Assembly (NCBI RefSeq): GCF_947492815.1 | Contig: NZ_CANLOB010000023.1 | Coordinates: 1-64,000, forward strand | Origin: an uncultured Dokdonia sp. | GTDB taxonomy: Bacteria > Bacteroidota > Bacteroidia > Flavobacteriales > Flavobacteriaceae | Reading direction: 5' to 3' | Length of the DNA: 64,000 bases | In this document: piece by piece, positions 43,664 through 52,841 of the stretch | How the letters are laid out: each line of letters starts with the position of its first letter | Position numbering within the stretch: the first letter of the stretch is position 1 | Position numbers and translations under genes: made by a program | The notes under the pieces: generated by a model | What the model was told of the DNA's origin: nothing | The model's input: the letters and a program-made list of their open reading frames with translations, nothing else | Database searches by the model: none

Positions 43664-45016
43664 ATGCTTAATATTGCAGAAAACAAATTAAATAAGACAG
43701 TAGACCTTAACGAATATAAGGCTATATCTAAGGTGATGCATAAAAAACATTTTAAGCATTTCAATAGATTTTTACTTACCTTTTCTATCATAGGTTTTAT
43801 TATATTATTCCTTCCCTGGACTCAGAATATTACAGGAAAAGGATACCTCACCACTTTACGTCCTGAACAACGAGCTACCACAGTACAATCACCTATTCCC
43901 GGTCGTATTGAAAAATGGTATGTCCAAGAAGGAGATTATGTAAAGAAAGGAGATACGATTATGCACATCTCTGAAATAAAAAATGAGTATTTCGATCCTA
44001 ATTTAATTACTAGAACAGAACAGCAAATTAATGCAAAAACAAATTCTGTTTCAGCGTATCAAGGTAAAGTAAATGCACTCGATAATCAGATAGCGGCATT
44101 ACAAAATGAGCGTGTACTCAAACTAGAACAGGCACGTAATAAATTATTACAAGCAAATCTTAAAGTACAAAGTGACAGTATAGATCTGGAAGCTGCAAAA
44201 ACAAATCTAACGATAGCAGAACGTCAGTATGAGCGTACAGAGCAATTGCAAGTTGAAGGTCTTAAAGCTACAAAAGATGTAGAAGACAAACGCCTAAAAT
44301 TACAAGAGACGCAAGCAAAATTAATCTCTCAGAAAAACAAATTGCTTACAAGTAAAAACAATGTGATCAATGCTCAAGTAGAAATCACGCGTGTTCAAGC
44401 TGCATATACGGATAAAATTTCTAAAGCACAGAGTGATAAATTTACAGCCTCATCTAGTGGATTTGATGCAGAAGCACAGGTAACTAAACTTGAGAATTCC
44501 TTATCAAACTATCAAATTCGAAATAGTTTATACTATGTACGTGCGCCACAAAGTGGTTTTATAAATAAAGCCATTAAAGCTGGGGTTGGCGAAACATTTA
44601 AAGAAGGTGACAAGCTTATTAACATCATGCCTGATAATGCAGATCTTGCTGTAGAAATGTTTATCAATCCGATAGATTTACCATTAGCTCACAAAGGAAG
44701 CAATGTACGTATTCAGTTTGATGGATGGCCAGCTATTATCTTTAGTGGATGGCCTAATGTATCTACGGGGACATACGCAGGTAAAATTGTAGCTGTAGAA
44801 ACATTCATTAGCGACAATGGAAAATACAGATTACTCATTGCCCCAGATCCAAATGAAGAACCATGGCCTAGTGCATTACGCGCAGGTTCTGGAGCGCGTT
44901 CTATTGCTTTACTAGAGGATGTTCCTATCTGGTTTGAACTTTGGAGACAGCTTAATGGATTCCCACCTAATTATTATCAAGCAGATTCAGCAACTAAAAA
45001 GACCGCATCAAAATGA
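43664..45016 (+). CDS. HlyD-family membrane fusion protein
   Basis: From ATG 43664 (an upstream start would overlap the ABC gene by 61 bases) the 450-residue protein has a short cytosolic part, one inner-membrane helix at about residues 33-55, a lipoyl-like half motif (QSPIPGRIEKWYVQEGDYV), a long alpha-helical coiled coil (residues about 115-270), and beta domains with VRAPQSGFINKAIKAGVGE. It links the ABC subunit to the TolC-like channel. The stop overlaps the next start by four bases (ATGA). Confidence 0.93.
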   Translation: MLNIAENKLNKTVDLNEYKAISKVMHKKHFKHFNRFLLTFSIIGFIILFLPWTQNITGKGYLTTLRPEQRATTVQSPIPGRIEKWYVQEGDYVKKGDTIMHISEIKNEYFDPNLITRTEQQINAKTNSVSAYQGKVNALDNQIAALQNERVLKLEQARNKLLQANLKVQSDSIDLEAAKTNLTIAERQYERTEQLQVEGLKATKDVEDKRLKLQETQAKLISQKNKLLTSKNNVINAQVEITRVQAAYTDKISKAQSDKFTASSSGFDAEAQVTKLENSLSNYQIRNSLYYVRAPQSGFINKAIKAGVGETFKEGDKLINIMPDNADLAVEMFINPIDLPLAHKGSNVRIQFDGWPAIIFSGWPNVSTGTYAGKIVAVETFISDNGKYRLLIAPDPNEEPWPSALRAGSGARSIALLEDVPIWFELWRQLNGFPPNYYQADSATKKTASK

Positions 45017-46473
45017 TGAAAACAGTGTTGTATACATTCGTGTTTCTTTTAGGGTCCGCTTTCGCAAACCTGTCTGCCGCTAGTGCTCAAAATATAGCAC
45101 GACAGGCAGGAGCGCAAACACCCCCACTCCAAAAGGTTAAAAAAATATTAAGCTTTGAAGAGTATATAGGATATGTGAAGCAGTTTCATCCTATCGTAAA
45201 ACAAGCAGAATTAGTCCTAACCGAAGGACAAGCAAAAGTCTTGAAAGCACGTGGTGGTTTTGATCCAAAGTTGGAAGCAGATTATAGCCGTAAGGATTTT
45301 AAAGATCTTGAATATTATGATATTCTGGACGCAAAACTTAAAATACCTACCTGGTATGGTATTGAGTTAAAAGCTGGATTTGAACGTAATGAAGGGGTTT
45401 TTCTAAATCCTGAACGAAACGTTCCAGAAGAAGGACTTTTTGCTGCAGGAATCTCTATAGATATCGCACAAGGATTATGGATTAATGAACGTATGGCAAC
45501 TTTACGTAAAGCCAAATTCTTTAGACAACAAACACAAGCAGATCGTGATATATTGGTGAATCAAATTATTTATGATGCCTCTTTAGCCTATTTTAATTGG
45601 CTACAAGCTTATCAAGACGCTATTACTTTTGAACAATTTGTCAGTAATGCGCAATTACGATATGAAGGCATACAGAAAGGAGTAGAAGTAGGAGAAAATG
45701 CAGCTATAGATGCTACCGAAGCATTAATATCATTACAAAACAGACAGTTGAGTTTAGAACAGGCACAAGTCACTTTATTTAACGCTGGCATGCGTCTGTC
45801 TAATTTCTTATGGTTAAATAGTAATACCCCATTAGAACTAGAAGATAATGTGATTCCTAATTTGGAGATCACAAATGAAATAGATATTTCATTACAAATT
45901 GCTGGACAATCGCTAGAAACATTTACAGTTGCAAATCACCCAAAACTACAATCTCTTAACTTAAAATTAGAAGGATTGCAGGTAGATCGTACGCTAAAAG
46001 CAAACAAATTATTACCTAAATTAAAACTAGAATATAACTTCCTTACCGAAACTCCTGACATAGGAAATAGTTTCTTGGCAAGTCAGTATAAAGGAGGAGT
46101 TAACTTTAGTTTTCCTTTATTTTTAAGAAAAGAACGTGGAGATTTAAAACTTTCAAAGCTTAAAATACGAGATGCAGAGTTAGACCTTATTGCTACCGAA
46201 ACAAATATACAGAATAGTGTAAAAGCGATCTATCAAGAGCTAGATTCATACACAAGACAAAATACACTCATTGCAGATATTGTTACCAACTACCAAGTAT
46301 TACTAACTGGAGAGGAACGTAAATTTGAATTAGGAGAGAGCTCTATTTTCTTAGTGAATTCTCGTGAACGAAGCTTGATTGATGCGTATTTGAAAAGAAA
46401 TAAAACACAAAACGGTTTCTTAAAAGCAAAAGCAAAACTCTTTAAAAGTATAGGAGTGCGTCCAGTACTGTAA
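45013..46473 (+). CDS. TolC-family outer-membrane efflux protein
   Basis: The 486-residue protein has a signal peptide of about 25 residues and the TolC helical-barrel repeats, including EQAQVTLFNAGMRLSNFLWL and the closing LGESSIFLVNSRE. It would form the outer-membrane channel of the exporter. Around residues 15-45 the DNA (45056-45118) resembles part of the REP elements: CCGCTTTCGC, then CCTGTCTGCC and GACAGGCAGG. A repeat may have been built into the coding sequence between signal peptide and mature part. No terminator is evident right after it. Confidence 0.92.
   Translation: MMKTVLYTFVFLLGSAFANLSAASAQNIARQAGAQTPPLQKVKKILSFEEYIGYVKQFHPIVKQAELVLTEGQAKVLKARGGFDPKLEADYSRKDFKDLEYYDILDAKLKIPTWYGIELKAGFERNEGVFLNPERNVPEEGLFAAGISIDIAQGLWINERMATLRKAKFFRQQTQADRDILVNQIIYDASLAYFNWLQAYQDAITFEQFVSNAQLRYEGIQKGVEVGENAAIDATEALISLQNRQLSLEQAQVTLFNAGMRLSNFLWLNSNTPLELEDNVIPNLEITNEIDISLQIAGQSLETFTVANHPKLQSLNLKLEGLQVDRTLKANKLLPKLKLEYNFLTETPDIGNSFLASQYKGGVNFSFPLFLRKERGDLKLSKLKIRDAELDLIATETNIQNSVKAIYQELDSYTRQNTLIADIVTNYQVLLTGEERKFELGESSIFLVNSRERSLIDAYLKRNKTQNGFLKAKAKLFKSIGVRPVL
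45056..45118. repeat. REP-like sequence inside the tolC-like coding region
   Basis: The stretch begins CCGCTTTCGCAAACCTGTC, has CCTGTCTGCC facing GACAGGCAGG as an imperfect inverted pair, and ends AGGAGCGCAAAC. Order and motifs follow the intergenic composite elements at 7163 and 31961. It stays in frame. Confidence 0.4.
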
Positions 46474-46530
46474 TCATTTTGTAAAACTTAGAACCTAACA
46501 CATGCCTATAAATAGTTAACTGTTTGTAAT

Positions 46531-46547
46531 TTTCGCTTTCGCGAAAA
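46531..46547. repeat. Degraded copy of the TTTCGCGAAA repeat
   Basis: TTTCGCTTTCGCGAAAA occurs between the tolC-like gene and cmk. The core is intact but the outer arms are not. Confidence 0.6.
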
Positions 46548-46721
46548 TAAATCATGATCGCTTCGTTACAAGAATCAGGAGTTAGGACAACTTACAATTA
46601 ATTATTATGCCGTATTCCGATGCTTATTTATCGTTATTATAGAAAAGAATTTTTCAATGTTAATTAGTATAAAAGTACACCTTAAAAAGTATCAATTACT
46701 AATTGAAGACTACCACCTAAC

Positions 46722-47414
46722 TTATACACGTTTTGCAATACGATCTTTTGCGAGTTGTAAAATCGTGTGAAACTGATCTTCGATATTGGTTTCTGTATTA
46801 TCGATTTCTATAGCATCTGCTGCTTTCACCAATGGAGAATCTTTACGAGTGGTATCTATCGTATCGCGTTCTACAACATTACTTAATACAGATTCATAAG
46901 TAATTGTATCGCCACGTTCTAGGAGTTCGTTATAACGTCTTTTGGCGCGCTCTTCAGCACTAGCCGTCATAAATATTTTAAGTTCGGCATTAGGAAAAAC
47001 AACAGTACCTATGTCACGTCCATCCATAACAATTCCCTTTTCCTCTCCCATACGTTGTTGTTGTTCCACTAATTTTGCGCGTACTTCAGAGACCGTTGCC
47101 ACAGGGCTTACAAAAGAAGAAACTTCCAGTGTTCTGATGAGACTTTCTACGTTCTCACCATTCAGACATACCTCTGCTTTTCCGGTTGAAACGTTTTTTA
47201 CGAAAGTGATAGTAATAGCATCTAGTTTTTTTATCAGCTGTTCTTTATCAAAAAAACCATCACTTATCAATCCTTTACGCATAGCAAATAAAGTCACCGC
47301 ACGATACATTGCACCCGTATCTACATAGATATACTCAAGCCAATCGGCTAGTTGTTTGGCAACCGTACTTTTTCCTGTGGATGAATATCCGTCTATGGCT
47401 ATAGTAATTTTCAC
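46722..47414 (-). CDS. cmk: Cytidylate kinase
   Basis: The 230-residue kinase phosphorylates CMP and dCMP with ATP. The P-loop GYSSTGKST, the substrate loop YVDTGAMYRAVT and the conserved MDGRDIGTVVFPNAE are all present, and length is normal. Together with porQ and lon downstream in the same direction it forms a block that is conserved in many Flavobacteriaceae. Confidence 0.96.
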   Translation of the reverse strand: MKITIAIDGYSSTGKSTVAKQLADWLEYIYVDTGAMYRAVTLFAMRKGLISDGFFDKEQLIKKLDAITITFVKNVSTGKAEVCLNGENVESLIRTLEVSSFVSPVATVSEVRAKLVEQQQRMGEEKGIVMDGRDIGTVVFPNAELKIFMTASAEERAKRRYNELLERGDTITYESVLSNVVERDTIDTTRKDSPLVKAADAIEIDNTETNIEDQFHTILQLAKDRIAKRV

Positions 47415-47519
47415 GAAAGTGCAATTAAGACTGCGAAAGTAAAAATTAGAAATGGAGGGATAAAATATTATGGTGTTTTTATTAAATATCTGGAAAGCAT
47501 GAAATGGTGCCTTTATATA

Positions 47520-48536
47520 TTACCGCAAATCAATATTCAATCCAAACAAACTACTAGAAGCGGCACTATTAAAACGTGCATACGCATAGTTAAAGCGTAT
47601 TTTATTGATCTTAATCCCTATACCCGCACTAATTCCTGCAAAGCTTCGCTGGTCGATAATACGTAGTTCTTCACTTCGCCTAAAGTTATATCCCAATCGA
47701 ATATTGAAACCACTGCGTGGAAACAATTCAACTCCTACAATGGTATGACGAATCACATTGTCTAGGATACCTATTTCTTCTCCCGTTGTATTTCCATCCA
47801 AATCTGTAATACCTCTTGCTTCGTTTTCAAAAGCAATATTCCATAATTGAAGATTCTCAAACGTCAAATGCCATCGAATAGGAACATTAGGTACAATCTG
47901 AGAAATTCCAGCATCAATTTCTAATGGTAATTTTTCAAAAGTATCTACATAGGGAGTAATTTGCGTTCCTAGATTACGAACAACCGCTGCAATATTTAGA
48001 TCCCATTTTTCATAATTATAAATAAATCCAAGATCTGTAGCGACACCTACAGAGGTAAATTGTTCTAATTTGGAAGTAATAAATTTTACATTGGCGCCTA
48101 CATGAAAATCTGTACGTGGAATATTAACAGCATATCCAAAGGATAACGCTGCTTCTCCTCCACCAAAATCTCCTGTTGGATTTCCGTTTTCATCTCTCCC
48201 ATCAAAAGTACCGTAGTTAATATAGGTAATCCCTGCATGTATTACTTGTGTACGCCTATCCCATAAATATGCATAACTCGCTGTACCATAATTGATATCA
48301 GCTAAGAAGTTGACATAGTTTACTGACAACTGATTATCCATTCTGTAATTGATGGAAGCTGGATTATACAATGCAGAGTCAGGATCATAGTCATAGTTGG
48401 TGATAATCTTCCCTCCTAATGCTGCTTGCCTTGGTGAAGTAGCTAAGTTTAGAAATTGATAAGTCGCACGACCTCCTAACTGTGCATGACAAAGGGTAGA
48501 GATTAAAAATAGTAAGAAAAATAAATATTTCTGCAT
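47520..48536 (-). CDS. porQ: Type IX secretion system protein PorQ
   Basis: The 338-residue protein has a signal peptide (1-18, ending CHAQ) and an outer-membrane barrel of FadL/PorV-like type. GGRATYQFLNLATSPRQAALGG at the start of the mature part is a PorQ hallmark, as is the end SSLFGLNIDLR. PorQ works with PorU and PorZ in attaching cargo to the surface. The gene order lon-porQ-cmk supports the call. Confidence 0.93.
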   Translation of the reverse strand: MQKYLFFLLFLISTLCHAQLGGRATYQFLNLATSPRQAALGGKIITNYDYDPDSALYNPASINYRMDNQLSVNYVNFLADINYGTASYAYLWDRRTQVIHAGITYINYGTFDGRDENGNPTGDFGGGEAALSFGYAVNIPRTDFHVGANVKFITSKLEQFTSVGVATDLGFIYNYEKWDLNIAAVVRNLGTQITPYVDTFEKLPLEIDAGISQIVPNVPIRWHLTFENLQLWNIAFENEARGITDLDGNTTGEEIGILDNVIRHTIVGVELFPRSGFNIRLGYNFRRSEELRIIDQRSFAGISAGIGIKINKIRFNYAYARFNSAASSSLFGLNIDLR

Positions 48537-48848
48537 GCAATTTATCTAGCCTCTATAGACTATATCTTTTTTTTAGGATACGAAATGTACTATTTCAAAA
48601 CGCATACAAGTATAATATATTTTGACAGGAGCGTAAAATGAAGTTATTTAATTTTTTTGTTTGTAACCGGAGGTTTCAGCTTTTGTGTCATAATGAAGAC
48701 ATTTTGTAATTACATAGTATCGCTACGGTGTTACAAAATGACAAATTAAAGGCGCAAAATGTGAAATCTAATAGGTAAAAAAAGTAATGAACTTAAATAC
48801 AAAGGACGAGAATATATTCTCGTCCTTACAAACATTTTATACTATAAC
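48537..48848. other. Gene-less interval between lon and porQ
   Basis: The 312 bases contain the lon terminator palindrome (48802-48827) and a region of AT-rich sequence with an internal imperfect inverted pair (ATTTTGTAA and TTACAAAAT). No ORF of note is present. Confidence 0.5.
48802..48827 (-). terminator. Palindromic terminator after lon
   Basis: A perfect 26-bp palindrome, AAGGACGAGAATA and complement, lies 22 bases after the lon stop, followed in the lon direction by a T-rich tail. Confidence 0.7.
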
Positions 48849-51299
48849 TTATAGTTTTTTAGCATTCTTTACTTTTTGCTTTGTAAGTGCTAATTCTAGA
48901 ACCTCGCTCATATCTTTTACATAATGAAAGGTAAGCCCTTTGAGATACTCTTCTTTAATCTCTTCAATGTCTCTTCGGTTTTGCTCGCACAATAAGATTT
49001 CTTTAATTTTTGCACGTTTTGCAGCTAGAATTTTCTCTTTAATTCCTCCTACAGGTAATACTTTTCCTCGTAACGTAATCTCTCCTGTCATCGCAATACT
49101 CTTTTTTACTTTACGTTGCGTATATAAAGACACTAATGACGTTAACATGGTAATACCAGCACTAGGACCATCTTTAGGTGTCGCTCCTTCTGGAACGTGA
49201 ATATGCACATTATAGGCATCTAATATTTCAGGTTTTAATCCTAACATTTCTGCATTCGCTTTGATATACTCCATCGCAATGGTAGCACTCTCTTTCATTA
49301 CCTTTCCAAGATTACCTGTAATAGATAATAGCCCCTTCCCTTTAGATAAAGCCGATTCTATAAATAAGATATCACCACCTACACGTGTCCAAGCAAGACC
49401 TGTCACAACACCAGCTACATCATTATTTTCATACTTACCACGTTCTAAACGAGGTGCTCCCAACACTTCTATAATATCATCGTTTGCTACTTTGACATTA
49501 TATGCTTCTTCCATGGCAATATTTTTAGCGCCATAACGTACCATTTTTGCAATTTGCTTTTCAAGACCACGTACACCTGACTCACGTGTATAGCCCTCTA
49601 CGATTTTCTCAAGTTGTGGTTTTGCTATTTTAAGTTGGGTATCATTCATCCCATGCTCTTCTAATTGCTTTGGTAATAAATGACGTTTTCCTATTTCTAC
49701 TTTTTCTTCTATCGTATATCCAGTTACATTAATGATCTCCATACGATCACGTAATGCAGGTTGAATGGTATTCAGACTATTAGATGTTGCAATAAACATC
49801 ACCTTAGAAAGGTCAAATCCCATTTCTAAGAAGTTATCATAAAACTCACTATTCTGCTCTGGATCTAATACTTCTAATAACGCCGAAGAAGGATCTCCTT
49901 GATTTCCTGCACTCAACTTATCTATTTCATCAAGTACAAAAACAGGATTACTTGTACCTGCTTTTTTTAGGCTTTGAATGATACGACCTGGCATTGCACC
50001 AATATACGTTTTACGATGACCGCGTATTTCTGCTTCATCACGTAAACCACCTAAACTCATACGTACATATTCTCTTCCTAATGCCTCTGCAATAGATTTT
50101 CCTAATGAAGTTTTACCAACACCTGGAGGACCATACAAACATAAAATAGGTGATTTCATATCATTACGAAGCTTTAAAACAGCTAAGTATTCTATGATAC
50201 GACGCTTTACATCGTCAAGCCCATAGTGATCACGATCTAATATTTTCTTTGCGCGTTTTAAATCAAACTTATCAGTACTAAACTCATTCCAAGGTAAGTC
50301 TAGAAATAAGTCTAAGTAATTACGTTGTATACTATACTCAGCAACTTGCGGATTCATACGCTGCATCTTCGCAAGTTCTTTCTTAAAATGCTTTGCTACT
50401 TTTTCATCCCACTTTTTGTCTTTAGAACGTAGACGCATTTCTTCAATCTCATCCTCAGAAGAAACGCCTCCAAGCTCTTCTTGAATGGTTTTCATTTGTT
50501 GATGTAAGAAATACTCACGCTGTTGCTGACTCATATCACTTTGCACCTTACTTTGGATATCATTTTTAAGCTCCAATTTCTGGCGCTCTAAATCCATAAA
50601 CGTAAGTGTTTCTAATGCACGTTTGTGTAGGTCATTTACTTCTAGAAGCTTTTGCTTTTCAGTCACCGTTAAGTTCATATTAGAACTCACAAAGTTGATC
50701 AAGAAAGAATTACTCTCAATATTCTTAATAGCAAAAGATGCTTCCGAAGGAATATTAGGAGAATCCTGAATAATCTGTAATGATAAATCACGTATCGAAT
50801 CTATTGCTGCTTTAAACTCTTTATTATTCTTAGCAGGACGTTTTTCTGGATACTCAGCAATACGTGCCATCATGTATGGCTTTTCTGAAGTTACCTCTGT
50901 AATTTCAAAACGCTTTTTTCCTTGAATAATCACCGTCACATTTCCATCTGGCATTTTAAGTACACGTAAAATACGTGCTACCACCCCTACTTTATGAATA
51001 TCATCTGCAGTTGGGTTTTCTACCTCTTCATCTTTTTGTGCAACGACACCTACAATCTTACTCCCTTTATTTGCTTCATCTATCAGCTTAATAGAAGTGT
51101 CTCTTCCAGCAGAAATAGGAATCACTACCCCTGGAAAAAGCACCATATTACGCAATGGTAAAATAGGAATACTTACAGGAAGTTCTTCCTTATTAATTGC
51201 TTCTTCATCTTCTGGAGTCATTAATGGAATTAACTCTGCATCTCCATCTATATCTTGCAGTGACAATCTGTCAAGTGTTGTAAATTTTGATTTTGCCAT
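48849..51299 (-). CDS. lon: ATP-dependent protease Lon
   Basis: The 816-residue protein is a LonA protease: an N-terminal substrate domain (PILPLRNMVLFPGVVIP), coiled coil, AAA+ module with GPPGVGKTSLGKSIA and FVLDEIDK, and the protease domain with the catalytic Ser in KDGPSAGITM and Lys in PVGGIKEKILAAKRA. It degrades damaged and regulatory proteins in the cytoplasm. Length is typical. It lies at the head of a lon-porQ-cmk block. Confidence 0.97.
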   Translation of the reverse strand: MAKSKFTTLDRLSLQDIDGDAELIPLMTPEDEEAINKEELPVSIPILPLRNMVLFPGVVIPISAGRDTSIKLIDEANKGSKIVGVVAQKDEEVENPTADDIHKVGVVARILRVLKMPDGNVTVIIQGKKRFEITEVTSEKPYMMARIAEYPEKRPAKNNKEFKAAIDSIRDLSLQIIQDSPNIPSEASFAIKNIESNSFLINFVSSNMNLTVTEKQKLLEVNDLHKRALETLTFMDLERQKLELKNDIQSKVQSDMSQQQREYFLHQQMKTIQEELGGVSSEDEIEEMRLRSKDKKWDEKVAKHFKKELAKMQRMNPQVAEYSIQRNYLDLFLDLPWNEFSTDKFDLKRAKKILDRDHYGLDDVKRRIIEYLAVLKLRNDMKSPILCLYGPPGVGKTSLGKSIAEALGREYVRMSLGGLRDEAEIRGHRKTYIGAMPGRIIQSLKKAGTSNPVFVLDEIDKLSAGNQGDPSSALLEVLDPEQNSEFYDNFLEMGFDLSKVMFIATSNSLNTIQPALRDRMEIINVTGYTIEEKVEIGKRHLLPKQLEEHGMNDTQLKIAKPQLEKIVEGYTRESGVRGLEKQIAKMVRYGAKNIAMEEAYNVKVANDDIIEVLGAPRLERGKYENNDVAGVVTGLAWTRVGGDILFIESALSKGKGLLSITGNLGKVMKESATIAMEYIKANAEMLGLKPEILDAYNVHIHVPEGATPKDGPSAGITMLTSLVSLYTQRKVKKSIAMTGEITLRGKVLPVGGIKEKILAAKRAKIKEILLCEQNRRDIEEIKEEYLKGLTFHYVKDMSEVLELALTKQKVKNAKKL

Positions 51300-51722
51300 A
51301 TTGTATATACGTCATAATGTCACATTTCTGAGACAGTAGACGTTTTGTTTTTTTAATTAATTAGCAACGTATGATAGTACTATCTATATATAACAACCTA
51401 TTATACGCTGTTTCCATCTATACTTAGACAATTCTTATGCCAGTTTAACGATACACTAAAAGATGTTTTATTGTTTACAGTATTCTTTTTTACGCTTTCG
51501 CGAAAAGCAATTCAGCATCCATTTATAGTATATTATTAATAAAAACATTTTTATAATTTACAAAATATAAAAAGAAAAAAAAATGCGACAACCCCAATAA
51601 AACCTATAGCTTCACTATCTTTAAGAATAGACAGGTTTAATAAAATCGAAATATTTTTTCACGAAAGTGTAACAAACCAAAAAAGCGCGCATCTTTATAA
51701 CAGAATTAATCAAAACCATAAA
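51300..51722. other. Divergent promoter region between lon and the sigma gene
   Basis: The 423 bases between two divergent genes hold one degraded copy of the TACGCTTTCGCGAAA repeat (51491-51506) and otherwise AT-rich sequence that should contain both promoters. I see no RNA gene or second ORF. Confidence 0.5.
51491..51506. repeat. Degraded copy of the TTTCGCGAAA repeat
   Basis: TACGCTTTCGCGAAAA is present between lon and the sigma gene; the right arm is damaged. Confidence 0.6.
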
Positions 51723-52301
51723 GTGACACTAACCAATCGCGATATTACTGATCTTCTTCCCATGTGTAAACGTGGAGAACAAAGTGCACAGCTAGAAGTG
51801 TACAACCGCTACTACAAAGCGATGTACAATACTGCCTTACACATTGTAAAAGATACCGCCGAAGCAGAAGATGTCATGCAAGAAGCTTTCCTCAACGCGT
51901 TTACAAAATTAGATAGCTTTAAAGGAGACGCTACTTTTGGAAGTTGGTTAAAACGTATTGTCGTAAATAAGAGCTTAAATAGTTACCAACGTTCAAAACG
52001 ACTAGACGAGACACCATTAGAAGATCACTTATACCGTATTGAAGATGATGCAGACGGTATTGCCGAAGCTGACTTAAGTCAAGTGAAAGCACAACAAGTA
52101 TTAAAAGCAATGGACAATCTTAAAGATAATTATAGACAAGCATTGTCCCTACACCTCATCGAAGGGTATGATTATGAAGAGATGAGTAGTATATTAAATG
52201 TAAGCTATGCCAATTGTAGAACGGTAGTTTCTAGAGCAAAAGATAGTTTACGAAAATTATTAAAAAATGATGAAGAAGGACGATATAGAACAACTATTTG
52301 A
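51723..52301 (+). CDS. ECF-family RNA polymerase sigma factor
   Basis: The 192-residue protein (GTG start) has the two conserved regions of ECF sigma factors: region 2 around AEDVMQEAFLNAFTKLDSFKG and region 4 with YDYEEMSSILNVSYANCRTVVSRA. It directs RNA polymerase to a small regulon, probably envelope-stress genes. The anti-sigma-like gene overlaps its end by 35 bases, and DUF4097 and DUF2807 genes follow, so the operon probably includes its own targets. Confidence 0.93.
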   Translation: MTLTNRDITDLLPMCKRGEQSAQLEVYNRYYKAMYNTALHIVKDTAEAEDVMQEAFLNAFTKLDSFKGDATFGSWLKRIVVNKSLNSYQRSKRLDETPLEDHLYRIEDDADGIAEADLSQVKAQQVLKAMDNLKDNYRQALSLHLIEGYDYEEMSSILNVSYANCRTVVSRAKDSLRKLLKNDEEGRYRTTI

Positions 52302-52818
52302 TCGGTTAGAAGGTCAGCTTAGTACAAAAGAACCAAGCTCAGATCACCAAGCTCGGTTTTTAGAAAAATTAAAGAGCACACAGGCTATAGAAGAAAAACC
52401 TGTACGTAAACTCAACTGGTGGAAACCACTAGCAGTTGCGGCAAGTATCGCTCTGGTATTTATGATTACGCTTTCGCGAAATGTAGATACTGATGTAAGA
52501 GAACTTGCCGATGTATCTCCAGAAATGGAACAAACACAGCAATTTTTCACACAGACGATAGAAAAAGAGTTATTTGAAATTAATGAGCAAGCTACACCAG
52601 AAACACAAGCTGTTGTAGACGATGCCAAGAAAAGACTTGCTATACTTGAAGCTGATTATGACAACTTAAAAAGTGATCTTGCCGAAAGTGGACAAGATAA
52701 AAGAGTCATCTATGCAATGATCAATAATTTCCAAAATAGAATTGACCTCTTAGAACAAGTACTAGAACACATAGATGCTATTAAAAACCTAAATGAATTA
52801 AAAGCCTCAACAATTTAA
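52267..52818 (+). CDS. Membrane anti-sigma-like protein (183 aa)
   Basis: The protein overlaps the sigma gene by 35 bases and is translated with it. A cytosolic part of about 55 residues precedes one membrane helix (WWKPLAVAASIALVFMITL), and a mostly helical extracytoplasmic part follows. This topology suits an anti-sigma factor, but no zinc (ZAS) motif is visible. The coding DNA near the end of the helix contains ACGCTTTCGCGAAAT (52468-52482), the window-wide repeat, in frame as TLSRN. Confidence 0.7.
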   Translation: MMKKDDIEQLFDRLEGQLSTKEPSSDHQARFLEKLKSTQAIEEKPVRKLNWWKPLAVAASIALVFMITLSRNVDTDVRELADVSPEMEQTQQFFTQTIEKELFEINEQATPETQAVVDDAKKRLAILEADYDNLKSDLAESGQDKRVIYAMINNFQNRIDLLEQVLEHIDAIKNLNELKASTI

Positions 52819-52841
52819 GAAGCCTTGATGATATCCATATT

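Noticed and set aside
42012..46473. Dedicated exporter for the small peptide at 37091
   Set aside because: The ABC protein lacks a C39 peptidase domain, has its own TetR control and lies almost 5 kb away with unrelated genes between, so a link is not supported.
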